Positions 37,340 to 50,164 of a stretch of DNA of 64,000 bases are shown here, one piece after another (the stretch's first letter is position 1; every line of letters begins with the position of its first letter). Below the pieces are notes generated by a model. The model worked only from the letters and a program-made list of their open reading frames with translations. It ran no database searches and was not told where the DNA came from. Source of the DNA: Onchocerca lupi (lineage: Eukaryota; Nematoda; Chromadorea; Rhabditida; Onchocercidae). The stretch covers positions 105,647 to 169,646 of the forward strand of contig JAOVVO010000098.1 in assembly GCA_028564675.1 (NCBI GenBank), given 5' to 3'. The position numbers and the translations under genes are program-made.

Positions 37340-40300
37340 CAAGCGCAAGAAACCGAAAAAAGCTTATTGCTGACTAGCAAAATCACAATTTGCAAGAAGA
37401 AATTTCCAATCCAACCAATCTATAATCCAAATTCCGAATCGATTAAATTTTTTCCTAACACATTGATCCTTTGTTAATATCTGATACTTAATGCACAGTT
37501 CACTTCGGTTTTTAGTCACCTTTTGCTTGTTTTCTTGCTGGAAATTTATTTTTATTTATCAATAGTAGTCATATGACGTATAGAAAACAATTTTAAAAGT
37601 TCGCATTTTGAAATTCAAGTTTTCACTTTTAAGTTGAGCATTTCATACAAAATGTTTCTCAAAAGCATGTAGTTAAAAACTTTTTTGATACCAAAATATT
37701 TTCAAGGGAACGAATTACTTCTTTCTTTGTGGATAAACTACTTTTTTCTAATGGATTTAAAATTTAAAAAAAGCTTCAAATAAAACTTGTCCAAAAAAAA
37801 CATTACCATCGTGTGCACTTTTAATTACTTGGACGCTCGCGTTCGAAGTCATCACTTTTCATTATTTTGTTTATTTTCCCTTTATACCTCCTTTTTGCAG
37901 ATACATTTTTATGTTATTCTTTTGTTAGAGTTAAACGAACATAATTTGTTAGAAATTTTTTATTTTCTTTGAAAAATTTAAATTCCTGGAATTCATGGAT
38001 ACATTTGGTGAGGAATAATGAAAAATGGAGGAATTTTTTCGAATCAGTGCGTTGTTGTGCGAAAGTTATATTTTCAATGTGACGAATTAAGTGGTAGAAA
38101 TGCGCGACCACTCATTTAATTCCTCTTTTTCGTCTTCCGAATCTTTGTTTTATGGACAAGTGTCTAAAATGTCTGAAAATTCTCAAATTTTAGGGCAAAC
38201 ATTTAAGAATTCGGGAAATCCATGATTTCCTCTACTGATTATTTTAATTCCCGCCAAATTACATGTCTATTTTCATCATTTCATCTTATTCTGAAAAATT
38301 TCGCAAAACTTCTACAATTTTTTGAAGAATTCAAAATTTTTGAGATGATCAAACGTGATTTCGATATTTTGCTTAAAACCGTGCATTTTCATGGAGTTTG
38401 ACATTGTTTTAAGGTCGGTTACAGTGGCAGATGTCATCTCATCTCAAGCAATGCTAATGACATTTCACTTCATCTCAAAACGCTTTCTAAAAGTAACTGT
38501 TAACACTTACATTCCTTGAAAGGTCTCTGACGTTTTCTAGCATTTATTCTGGACACTTTAAAATATTCCAGTTTTTTAAAAGATCAAATATTTTAATCTC
38601 ATATTTGCACATGTATTCTTGCTTTTTGGAATTATAAAGTAAGGTATAAAGTTGATAGATAAGTTATCTAGTTATTATGTAAGTTATTAGCATACAAATC
38701 ATGCAGTTAAAACCTAAGTTATCTGATTAACAAAACTGTATCAGTGTATTGGCGTGAAACCTTCCAAATTGACATGAGATAAACTTTTATAAAATGCTGC
38801 ATATACGATATTTTCGCTGAATTATTTTTTTTTTTTTAACTTCATTCTGATTATGGGAAATCGTAGAGTTGAAGAAGTAAGCGATTTGATGTTTCGGCGA
38901 TTTGAAAACTACTTGTTGAATAACTCTTCCCAGAACAAGTGACCAAATTTTCTTTCGAAAAGGTTTGTAACAAGTGGCATTTCAACACTCTGCCAACCAG
39001 CTGAGATTTTCATAACAAAATGAAAAAGCTTACTATCTAGTTTACTAGTTTACTAATTACCAATTTGAATTCGCTAATGAATATTTCTCTTAAATTTCTG
39101 AATTGCTTACTATCTGCAAAATAGCGAGTAACTTACCAATGATAGTTTGGACTTCGAATCACATTTATACTATGCCGAAACGGTTCAATGGACAGGAAAG
39201 AAATTATGTGCATGATGTTCGATGTTACTGTTTGTTCTTTACCAAAAGGAAAAGACTCAACTTTTTTAGAAGGAGCAATTTGTTTCCTGATTTTTGGTCA
39301 TTTTAAATGGGAGTTGACCAATGGATTGCACTTTTAAATTTGTCAAGTTTTCTCGAGATATCTCTTTTTGAATGATTTGCAACTGAAATAGTAAATAACC
39401 TGTATTAAGAAAACATATGATGAATATCAGTTAATATGATACATGATCTTGAAATAAATAAAAACGAAAAATCAGTATTAGTAGCTCATCTTTCTAGCCT
39501 CCTGAAGTATTTGTCACATCATGTACATGGTGAATGCGATTTTTTCCTGCTTCTCCTAAAGTGCCTGATATTTTGGCCAGTGAAAGAAATCTTTACTTTC
39601 CATAGTTTGGAAACTATTTCCTTTCCAAATTATTAAAACTGCATTTGCAAACTTTCATTTATAGCTAAGTCCAAAATATCGAACTATATTAATTTATGTT
39701 ACTGCGGTTCCTTTTATCACTGCCAGTTCGTCGAAGTGCCTGAAATGTTCTTTGGCTTCGTTCTACATTCACACATCTTCAACAGTTGGAAGGCATTGTT
39801 GACGCCTATTATCAACCGTTTCTTTGATTTATGTGAAATAGCTTATCTGATGTGAAAATATTAATTTCATTGATTGCTAGCTATATCGATGAGTTTTTCG
39901 TAAGCGTTATAGTTTTTCTGAAAGATTTTCCCAGGATTTTATTATATTCATTGTATTATGTGAATCTGTTAATAAATTGTACTGCATTGTCTTCTACTGA
40001 AAGCGGAATATTCTCATCATGTCTCTTTTGTCCAATCCTGAAATTTCTGTGAAATATTCTTCTCACTCGTTAGTGAAATCAGCAATTTATTTGACGCATC
40101 AGATGGCATTAGTTATCTTTCATACAGCATTATCTCCTGAAACAGATTATGAACTATTGATTGACTTGCCGATTTTGTCAAGGAGATCGGTAAATCAGCC
40201 AGTAATTCACAGATGATAGAAAAGATGAAGCAAGCGTAAAATTTCCTGCAGAAGTAAAGTTCACTCGCCTCCTTTCGTCGCTAAATTCGTTCGCTCTCAT

Positions 40301-41145
40301 GTGCATGATATACCGAAATAACCCTTTTTTCAGAGTGTTCTAATGTAGGAAGTTCGACATAAAATGGAAAAGTGACACAAGATCATTAAAATTTGCTGTA
40401 ACAGCTAAGAACTTTAGAAAATATGAATTTTTTCATGAAACAACAAGAAGCAACGGAACTAAACAACAAATTACACTGCTAATAAATTCCAACCTATTTT
40501 TCATCTGTTTTATATTCCTTGCCTCACGTATTCGAATTTGATGTGCTGCCTAATGTACAAATGCCATATAATAATTTTGTTATTTATAAACCAAATGTTT
40601 CTCATTTTATCGGAAAATAGTAAGTTTGTTTCTTGTAGATTTTTCTTTATAAACATCTTCCTTGAATTTACTGATTTGTGGAGTGCAAAAATTTGCAAAT
40701 TTTGACTTAAAGAGTCGAGTAATTTTGATGAAGTTCTAAATATTCATTTTAGCTTATATAGTTGATGAAAAGTGACATAGCTTGAAAGCAATAGGTTGAC
40801 TAATTTTATGTACAGCAGAATGTAAATTCTGTGTTATAAAAATTTCTTCAAATATCCATGACAACAATTTGGGAGATTCATTAGTTTAATGGGAATTTTA
40901 GAAAAATTATGATCCGTTATTTTTAAAAAATTATGAAAAAATCAGAAAAAAATTAGAAATCATAAGTAATAGTATTATCAGTTATAAAAAATATATAAAA
41001 ATTCAGGGAAAATTATTAAAAAAGATTATAAAAACAGTGTCCGTTATTTACAAAAAACAATATCCCCATGGGTTAAGGGTAAATTTATTAGTTAAAATAT
41101 GTTTATAAATTCATCCAAGATTGATTAGTTACTCTCACAATTTAG

Positions 41146-44100
41146 GAATCTTCAAATTACCGCGACTAATACTGCATGCAGATCAGTACTATCTGGTTAA
41201 GCGTAAAGCTGTTGGTATGTCATGTCAGATAGAGCCAGGTTGGCGTGGAGCAACAATGGTCGATGTACATTGGATCAAGGACGGTATACCTATCAGCGAA
41301 CTCGAAAATGAAAATATGCGCAACGAGTTGCTTGTCGATGGGCCTACGTAATTTTTTCATCTGTAGTTAAATGCCCAAATTAAATGACGTCAGTCTTAGA
41401 ACTGGACAGAATATATTGTAGCCAATTTAAGGGCTTTGTAAAATACGAGTTTTTTTTTTTTGTTGTAATATTTGTGAAAACTGGAATCGATATCAACTTA
41501 TAGCTTGAAAATACAAAATGGAAGACATCATGCTGAAGGAGATTATCAATGTTCAGCTCTAATACGTGGTGTACGATTGTCAAATGGGAAACATATTGAT
41601 ACACGCCTTGTATCCGCGCCAGTAAAATTTCGTCGTACCAGGATTACCAAATTTGAGAAAGTTGCATCGGAGGTTTTATCTCCTATTTTTCGTCTTCATT
41701 TTATTGCTCTTTAGAGATTAGTAGGTATTTGAAACGAACTTTTTGTTCTTCAGAGTATAACTGTTCTGCAAGGACAGATTGCTCGTTTACCATGCTCGGG
41801 AATGCCTGATGTGGTTCCTGGCCCTCCGGAGATAACGTTCGAGAAAGAAGGTCATGATAAACTTCTAGGAATACCGGGTAATGGTTATTGAATTTCAATT
41901 TTATAAACAGTGAAATAAGAACTTTTGTTTTTCTATGAAATTTACGTTTGATTAATAGAATATTTGAAAATTCTGTAATTGGTACTGAATTGTTATCAAT
42001 AGGATTGCCTCTCACAGCACAAATTTCAATTTGTTAAAATTAAAGTTTGCACACAAATACATATTTCATTGTATGTACAAGTAAATATAAAGTCATCGAA
42101 GTTAGTTCTGCTGATTTCTTTACTGTTTGCAGTGTGATTATTATTAATGTACAAATTTTTGTTCCTCATTAGCGAGAAAGCGTCAAGAAAGCTACAAAAA
42201 CTAACTTCAAGAAATTTGACTATTTACAAGCCATAATTCATTCTATAGGTGATGAAAGATATCTCTCGACATCATCCGGTATGCAAATACCTTTGTCAAA
42301 ATTATCAGATTCAGGCAATTATTATTGTGTTGTTCGTAATACATTTACCAATCAGACCCGAAAATCACCGTATTTGGTTAAGTTAGAAGTGAGTTTTACG
42401 ATTTTTATTAAATTAAAGGTGAATTTTACGATTTTTCCTATTTCTAAACAATTCTTTGATAACACATGCTTTTATTTCAAAGTTTTGGATGTTTCATTGA
42501 TTTAAATTTGTAAATCATTCTGGTTTGATTATGTATGCAAAGCAGTGAGAAAGAAGAAAAATGAGGGAAATGATTTTTTTTTTTTTTTTACAAAGGTCAT
42601 TTCTTCAATAAATTTGAACATGGCAGTTGCATATTTAGACATAGCACTACTCATTTTATTAAATACTGCACATTATTTTCAGCTTACACTATTCTTGATG
42701 TTTGCTCATGCATAAAATGAAGTTTTTTATTGCCGTCATTCCTGAGTTTCATCTTATTCTTTATTATACAGGTACTGCCAAAAAGGTACAACAGCATTGA
42801 GCCTGTGCTTCTTTATCCTGTAACATTATCCACAGTTAATCGACCCATTGTTGTTGATGTTGTCAAGGGACAAACTGCGCTTCTGGAGTGCATCGTCACA
42901 TCTGCAAAAATTATTTGGACAAGGGTAACCAACCCTCTACCATACTTTTCATAACTTTCATTGATTGGCCAATGTGAGATTGAAAATGAGTAATTTTCAC
43001 GATGAGAGGAAAAGAAGAATGGTACTGGAGAAGAATGATTTTTTTCTTGTGAGAATGCGAAATGAAGATTAAAAAGAGTTATCGCAACTGCGAAGTTTCA
43101 TGTTTAATATTTTCTCAGTTAATCTTTAGCTCTATGCGGGAGAAATAGAAATATCAGTAAGTAGCGAAAAAACACGACTGCGTCAAATTTGGGGTAATTT
43201 GCAAATTCAACAAGTAAATGAAGCAGATACCGGTATTTACATTTGTGAAAGTATGGCGCTATTTTCTCATACTGTTGCTGAGTTTCCTAAAGTTTATTAT
43301 AATCTTCGGGTGCATGCACCAACCGATGTACAGCTCATGTTGGGACAACTTGCTGCAGACAAGAGCTGGAAGGTAAACAAAATAAATTTATCTTTTTCAA
43401 AAATTTTGGTTTCATCAATTTTTCTTTTCAAATTTGTTTAATTTCGCGAAAGGTCTCAACCAAAAGTGATTCTGGATTGAATTGTTTCACTCAAGATCCA
43501 TGATGTTGATGTTTCAAATTAGATTTGGTTGTTGTTTTTTTTTTTTTTTTTTTCGGAAATAATCGTATTTCATATATTTTATGCTTTTCGCAATTTTTCA
43601 ATGCTTTTCGAAGTTTATGCCAAAAACTATTTTTGACCCGAGATTTTAACAATTTCAGTTGAGCTGTTTGGCGCTAAATTTACATTATGAGATTCCGATG
43701 GTGTATATGAATGGGTTGGCATTGATTGATGCAATGGATAAGCTTGGTATACCACCACACACGAATTTCTTCACAAATCCGATAAATGCCACATTGACTT
43801 CTAGTGTTGCATTATCGGGCAGTGTGCAGGTATATTCACACTCTCAGCAAGATCTCTCTGTTTGCAATTTCATAAGTCATGCAATGAACTCCCCGTGGTA
43901 CTACTTATCACATTACAGTGTATATCACGACCAGCGATGGATGAAGCAGAAGTTTACGGGAATGGCTTGGAACGTGGTAGAGCGATGAATTTATATGTTG
44001 ATAATCGAGTCAATCAGCAGATTAATTTAATTTTACAAGGACCAGAAAATTCCACCAAGATAGTTGGTGAAACGGCGCAGATGGTTTGTTTGGTTGTACC

Positions 44101-47100
44101 ACGAACGACCAAGACAATCTGGACCAAAGGTTTGTTTGAATTCCGAGTATTTATAACAATTGAAAAAGAAAAATGAAATTCTGTGAAGGATCTGCATCCT
44201 CAAATTAAAAGAAATAAGTGAGAGCGATAATCAAATTCAAACGAATTAATGTTTTTGAGATTCGCTCATCTTCGCTTTCCACATTTTATGTTTTCATATT
44301 TTTTTTTTTAATGCAGATGGCAAACGTATGGCACTAATTGGAAAAAAACGTATTCGATTGGTTGGAACAGCAAGTTTGCAAATTTCCGATGTACAATTGG
44401 AAGATGAAGGGTGGTACACTTGTGAAGTGACTGATAATACAAATCACATGACACTTTCCAGTGCCTATCTAAAAATCATTCGTAATCATTGTTTATCGTA
44501 TTGCTTTTTAGATTTGTAAAAAAGTTGTTGAAAATTCTCGAAATTACAGAAAAAAGGAATTTTTTTTTCAGCAAAGGAAGTGGTTTTACAAGATAAGAAA
44601 GAGAAGGGGACAGAAAATCAAGGGAATATATTCTCTGATAACGCTGATGCTGTGCAGTATCAAGAAGACGAGGTTTAATTTGTTTAAATTGCACCTCAAA
44701 GTAGATAAATACTCAAAAAACGAATTTTAATGGGAGAATTTTCTGATGCTTAGAAATTTATTTGACAATGCATTATAAGCAATTTTTGTGTATTTGTTTG
44801 TCATGCAATAATGCGAACTCATAATTTCTCTTCATTGTCTTGGTAACTATAGAAATTTTCGGCATCTATCCACTTATTTGATTTAAACTTCTTGAGTTTT
44901 AAAGAAATACTTTGGATTTTTTGATTTCAAATGAAAAATAGACTGCAAATGTTGAAGGAAGAGAAAAAAGAGCAGTTGGAAACGGATGGATGGAGGGAAT
45001 TTTCAATAAATGTGCCACGAGCGTTCATTTCCGGAAGAAATGTGCGAGTGCTGTGGTCACTACCCAAAAGTTATTTATTTTTCAACAAAATCGCCGCATT
45101 TCAAATTGAATTTCGAACTGAAAATAATGACAAGAAATGGATCATGGGTGATGTGGTAGACGGACATGTGCGCGCTGTTACTATCAAAGCATTGCTTCCT
45201 GGAAATAAGTTGGATTATTTTGTGTTTTTTCTTTTCCCGTCAGAATTTAGAAAAAGTGCCAAAAAAAACCACTTATTTGTTAACTACTTATTTGGAAATA
45301 GTTCAAACATGAAGGAAAAGAATCTTGGAAAATTTGAAGATCAGAATTACAGAACATCGAAACCTTGAAAACTTATGAAGTGACACCTTAGCTTCCGATT
45401 TCTGTCACATAAGGAAAATCATTTTTGCTGATGAAACGCTGATAGTCATATTATTCAATAAATAAAATTTATAAGCTATTGAATTAGCAAAATTATAAAT
45501 GGTTTGCAGAATCCCAAATATATAACAAAGCTTTGACTATAAATTATGAAAAATTCACATTTCAGGTACCAATTTCGAGTTTTAGCGAAGATGTTGAATG
45601 AGAGTATTAAAACAAGTCCACCCACCGATTGGCTCAAGATTGAGAAGGCACTTGAAAGTGGTGACGAAATCAATGCACAAATTGATATCACCTTTTTTCC
45701 AGTTTCGGATACCGTCCTTCAATTGCATTGGAATTACACTGATCCGAACTACTTAAGATCTCCCGAAACTTTTCTCGTTTCATATGCTAATGTATCTGAT
45801 AAAGACTATACCCATACGGTACTTTCACATTAGATTAGATGCAAAATTTCGAAAATCTGAAGTCTTCTGAATAATTCAGAATCATGAAACATGTATTGTT
45901 AATGATATTATTCATTATTTCCTTGCAATCAAAGTGCACTGTTTAAGATGCGATTGAACAGTTCATTTTCGATGACTAATATAAGTAATTTAATGCCTTC
46001 TACGGAATATCGAGCCATTGTCGAAGTCGAATTTTCTGACAAAACGAGCCAACGAAGCAAACCGTTTGTGGCACGTACTTTAGGTTGAATTTTGTTCAAT
46101 ACAACGGATTCTCAGTCATGATTTTATTAATTATTCAATTTCCAATACTTCTGATTCACTTCCTAATGTTTCTGTTTTTTTGTCATTTATACAGATAAGA
46201 CGTCACAAAACTCGACAACCAACAATTCCGCAAGTCTTTTGTCATTATTTAATTATCGTTTCTCGTATATGACGTCAAGCTGGAACACTCAGAACGCCAT
46301 CTTTTTCCTCATTGCTTCTTTCCTTGCCTTGACTATTTTTATTATGTTCGGTTTATTGTTATACAATCTGAGACAACGACATGTAAGAAAAATTGGAAGG
46401 GGTACGTTTATTTTTCAAATAATTTTGTTTTAAAAAATCAACATAACTTCATTCAATTCCGAAACTTCTTCAAACAGAAGCAGAAATATATTCTGCGATT
46501 GGATGACTAGCAGTTCTTCAGCTAAAATGGGTTAAAATTTTATTGCTGCCGAAAATCCCTTTCTTTTTTTATTACAGGTAATTTGCTCTTATTTTAAGCT
46601 GCTCGCGGTAAATTCATGGACACATCACATAGAATATTCAACGAACAACGGGTTCAAAAATCACATCTTTACTACGAGCCAGCGATTGCAATGTCGTCTA
46701 TAAGTGATGTGAATGAATTTACTCCTCTTAAGATGAAGGTTAACAACAAAAATTTTGGCCGAAATTTCAATTCTTTTATTTAGCAAAGCAGAAAATCGAA
46801 CTTCTAGGTACGTTCACATACGTAGGAGGACAATAATTTGAGCAAAGCCCTATTCTAGAAGAACTGAAGTTTCCGTAAGAAAATTGTTCGTAAAATAATT
46901 ACACATGAAAAAGTTTTATCTGTGGCACGTGCATGAAACATATATGCATGCAAATTAGTCACCCTTCTAAGAACTAAAGGCATTCATTTCCAATTAAAAA
47001 AGAATGAAAGCGAATAATATACTGTTTGTTTTTCAGTTGAATGAAAATCCGCCAATTTCTGTTGCGTCTTTGAAAAGTTTTTCATTAAGCAAAGATGACG

Positions 47101-47846
47101 ACATCATGCCCAGTCTGTATGGTGAAGAAGCGAATTTTTTGGAGGGAAGGAAAGCTCTTGCTTCATCCAAAGGTTAGTGAAACTTGGTCAAATTCAAAAT
47201 ATACCAGTTCGAGTTGACCATATAGTGCTGATGGGTAAACTGCGAATAGCTGTACATTGAATTCTATTTCATTTAATTGTATAAATTATGCCCAAGAAAA
47301 TAAAATTTTATTCAGAAAATTTTAAAATTTTAATTTATAAATAACTTAATTTATTTTAATTTAGTAAATATTATTTAGTAAATAAAATTTTATTCAGATA
47401 GATTATGGACTAATGGGAAAATGTATGAAAACGTGATATCAGAAGCTAATAACATTCAGAGACCAGTGCAAAGAGCCTTGCAAGCTAATGATAACCATGA
47501 CAAATCTTTCTCGTTAAAAGGTTATTCCTGCTTTCGTCGTTGCACTTTTTTTTCCCTCATTCTAATCATGTTCTTAAAGGACATCAGGTTAGCTGCAAAA
47601 CAAGTAGTCTATCGATCCACTGACCATCGGTGATCTTCGTTATTTCTGAGTGAATGACTTGGCTTGCAGTGCCACTGCCCCTTAAAAGATGCAACTCAGC
47701 TTAGTCTTCTGCAATAACTTATTTTTGAAATTCCAGCTATTGCTAGAGACTTTACAGGAAATATAAATAATGGCGAAGTGATACCGCCAAACCATACCAC
47801 AATTATATCTCCTGGAGCACAATTACTGGCGTCAAGACGGTAAATG

Positions 47847-47884
<38 letters not shown>

Positions 47885-48479
47885 GAAAATGTTTTTAAAA
47901 ATTATGATATGATCTCATCTAAAGTTATTCATAATTCTTTTTTAATTTTTCCTTACCTAAAAAAATTAAGAATATTGATATTTCCTTAATACTTGTAATA
48001 CTATATTTCCGTCTTTTTACCGTTAAAAGGCATTTTGATAAAAATTAGTATTTAAGTAGTAATACTAGCAGCACTATATTTCCGGTTTATGAAAGAGTTA
48101 TTAACATTTATTTCAAATTATGGGAATTAGCTTTAAAGCAGAGCACTTAAAAAAAGAACTTCGAAGGTACTAAATATTGCTTATAAGTTTGCAGAACTTC
48201 AACTTAAAAATTTTCTTTAGTATGGAAAAAAACAGCACACAATGCATAGCACCGTCGGCAACGTCAAGTGGAACAGCTGATGACTCGACAAGAAACAGTC
48301 AGACCTCCTCGACGGATGGTTGTTACTTGCATACATTTAGATCCCAAGCGTCGAACACGACAAGTTTCATGTGTACTACATTTAATAAATGGAGAATAAA
48401 GACAAACCATCATCAATGTCATGAAGTCAGACCCACTGTTAGTGATAAGAATTTATGGCCTCCATCTTCTGAGAACTGA
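41146..48479 (+). CDS. Ig/FN3 single-pass membrane receptor, 5' end not found
   Basis: Nineteen phase-consistent exons: 41146-41347, 41504-41672, 41754-41877, 42249-42388, 42772-42924, 43130-43372, 43659-43829, 43919-44129, 44317-44481, 44572-44656, 44942-45208, 45566-45818, 45948-46083, 46195-46401, 46599-46738, 47037-47172, 47398-47520, 47737-47839, 48221-48479; about 1095 aa visible. Five Ig-like units show paired Cys: MSCQI/GDYQC, RLPCSG/GNYYC, LLECIV/GIYIC, a divergent fourth (LSCLA/VQCIS), and MVCLV/GWYTC. Two FN3 domains follow (LPGNKYQFRVLA; STEYRAIVEV). The TM segment is in the exon starting at 46195 (IFFLIASFLALTIFIMFGLL). The roughly 300-aa tail is low-complexity with one YENV motif. 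The architecture recalls neuronal adhesion/guidance receptors (Robo, CDON/BOC/Ihog, IGDCC), but I cannot name an ortholog. Exon 1 begins in phase 1, so at least one upstream exon with the signal peptide is missing. Confidence 0.88.
47851..47879. repeat. Poly(T) tract
   Basis: About 29 uninterrupted T in an intron of the Ig/FN3 receptor gene. Similar runs of A or T occur at 23047, 25769, 26666, 28863 and 35076. Confidence 0.8.
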
Positions 48480-50158
48480 AAATATTGCTTAAATTCCTCA
48501 AAATTTCATTCGTGTCAATCAGTAGCGTTTCTATCGGATGAAATGATACAAGCCTGAGGTATTGTGAGTCTTTTCATAGAACGAATCATTTGGGAGACAA
48601 AAGAATTGACACAGGCGATGTATTACTCAATGTAACTTTATCTTATTTCATGACCAAATTTCAAGAATGAATGATAAACCTACAAAGAGTAGCAGCTTAG
48701 AGAACAGTATTTTCCTCTCTTCGAGGCTTTCATTCTTAATATCTCCGTGGATGGATCCTGCTGCAATAAACAATTTCGGGTATAGCACCAGTAAAAAATT
48801 TCTAGTTTATACAAATTTTTCACGTCATTTTATATCTTTTTTTGTTGCTCATCTTGACAATGCTACCAAAATAAAACGCATATAAGCAGTTTCAAGTTGC
48901 ACTACTTCACCTATCTCCAGCCATTTTGGAAAATGCCTTATGCAGATTAAGTTTGTTTCGTTTCTCCTTTATGTTTTCCCAATTTTCTGTTTTTATCGTG
49001 TATTATTGTACTCCTCGAAAGGAAACCTTTAGGAAAATCTTTTAACTTATTAATTTGGACAGAGGACTACAAAAATTAAAAAACTTCAATTCTAATTTAC
49101 GATAGTGAGAATAAACGAGACAGAGACTTAAAACTTAAATTACTCTGCTTGACCATACTCCGAATATTTCTGGAGTTCACCTTCACTGATGATTCGCAGC
49201 AGAACATCCAAGCAGCCTATGCACAGCGCACATCAATCCTATACTTTTATCGTGGAAACAATTGTCAGGCAGTGCGCTATTTTACAACGCCACCAGATAG
49301 CACCATGAAAACTCATCTTTTTGTACGAGATAGAATCTCAACACTATTAACAGTCCGAGAAAGAATGCGCTGAAAGGAATGACCCAATTCGGCAATATTT
49401 CTTCTTCTATAACAAGTCTTTCTGAATGTAAGAAACTGCAGTATTACAATATGCCTGCAAAAAAATGATTCTCTTTCCCATTGCAAGATTTTAATATGGA
49501 TCAAAATACTAACAGCAATATTCTATCGAAAGACGCCATAATCATCACATTCATGGAAAATAACGAGTTACAGTGCATAATTAAATTTCCAGAACGAAGA
49601 CAAAAATCTTCAGAAATAAACCTAACAAAATCAAAATCACGACTGTTTGCTTCCACGAAAACTTCAAGTTTTCCTGTAAAATTCCGAATATTTCAAAGTT
49701 CCTATCAGAGCGCTCAAACACATTCAAAAAATAATGGAAGATGGATGAAACAATGGGAATTCAAAAACAACTAAATTACTAAATAAAGGAAGCATTTTTT
49801 AAAAAAATTGAATACATAATTATTGGTGGCAATTTTATACTTGCTATATGGCATTACTCAGGTGGCTACTGCAAAAAAAAAAAAAAATGGTAAATATAGA
49901 TAATAAGCGATGTATGATCTACCCCACAAAGAGTATATTATTCATATATTCATTCAGATTCCATCCCATTATGTTTCATAATATTTATAGGATTCGGCTT
50001 CTCGCATTCTCCCTCCCCTTTCCATATTTAAAACCAGCTGAAATGTACAACAGCAAAAATTCTCATTTCTATTGTCATCAGTCAATGATTATTTTTACCA
50101 AAATCGTTATAACAAATTAGTAAATCATAACCATTCTAATATTCTACAATACAGTAAC
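48480..50158. other. Convergent intergenic region with possible 3'UTR of the Ig/FN3 gene
   Basis: AATAAA hexamers at 48765-48770 and 48870-48875 are candidate poly(A) signals for the Ig/FN3 gene. Plus-strand open frames at 49149-49373 and 49481-49774 have plausible composition but no recognisable domain and no clear splice partner. I see nothing else. Confidence 0.4.
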
Positions 50159-50164
50159 TTTATT
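50159..50164 (-). terminator. Polyadenylation signal overlapping the TRABID-like stop codon
   Basis: On the minus strand the last codons read CCT TAA with AATAAA running from 50164 to 50159, so the hexamer shares two bases with the stop codon (50165-50163). If used, the 3'UTR would be only about 15-30 nt. A downstream signal is not excluded. Confidence 0.4.

Larger units (their letters stand above)
25670..41145. other. 15-kb region without recognisable coding sequence
   Basis: Lies between the 5' end of the receptor kinase (-) and the first recognised exon of the Ig/FN3 receptor (+). It contains poly(A)/poly(T) tracts, a CAACAC-rich stretch, a TG microsatellite, three pairs of short direct repeats and two strong hairpins. 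32640-33135 is CT-rich and less AT-biased, like a promoter or 5'UTR exon. The missing signal-peptide exon of the Ig/FN3 gene is expected somewhere here. Small open frames (for example 28512-28721 on minus, 37020-37232 on plus) could not be linked to any family. Confidence 0.45.

Noticed and set aside
49149..49774. Open frames downstream of the Ig/FN3 stop codon
   Set aside because: The receptor reading already closes at 48479 in phase. No acceptor/donor pair attaches these convincingly, and no domain is visible.
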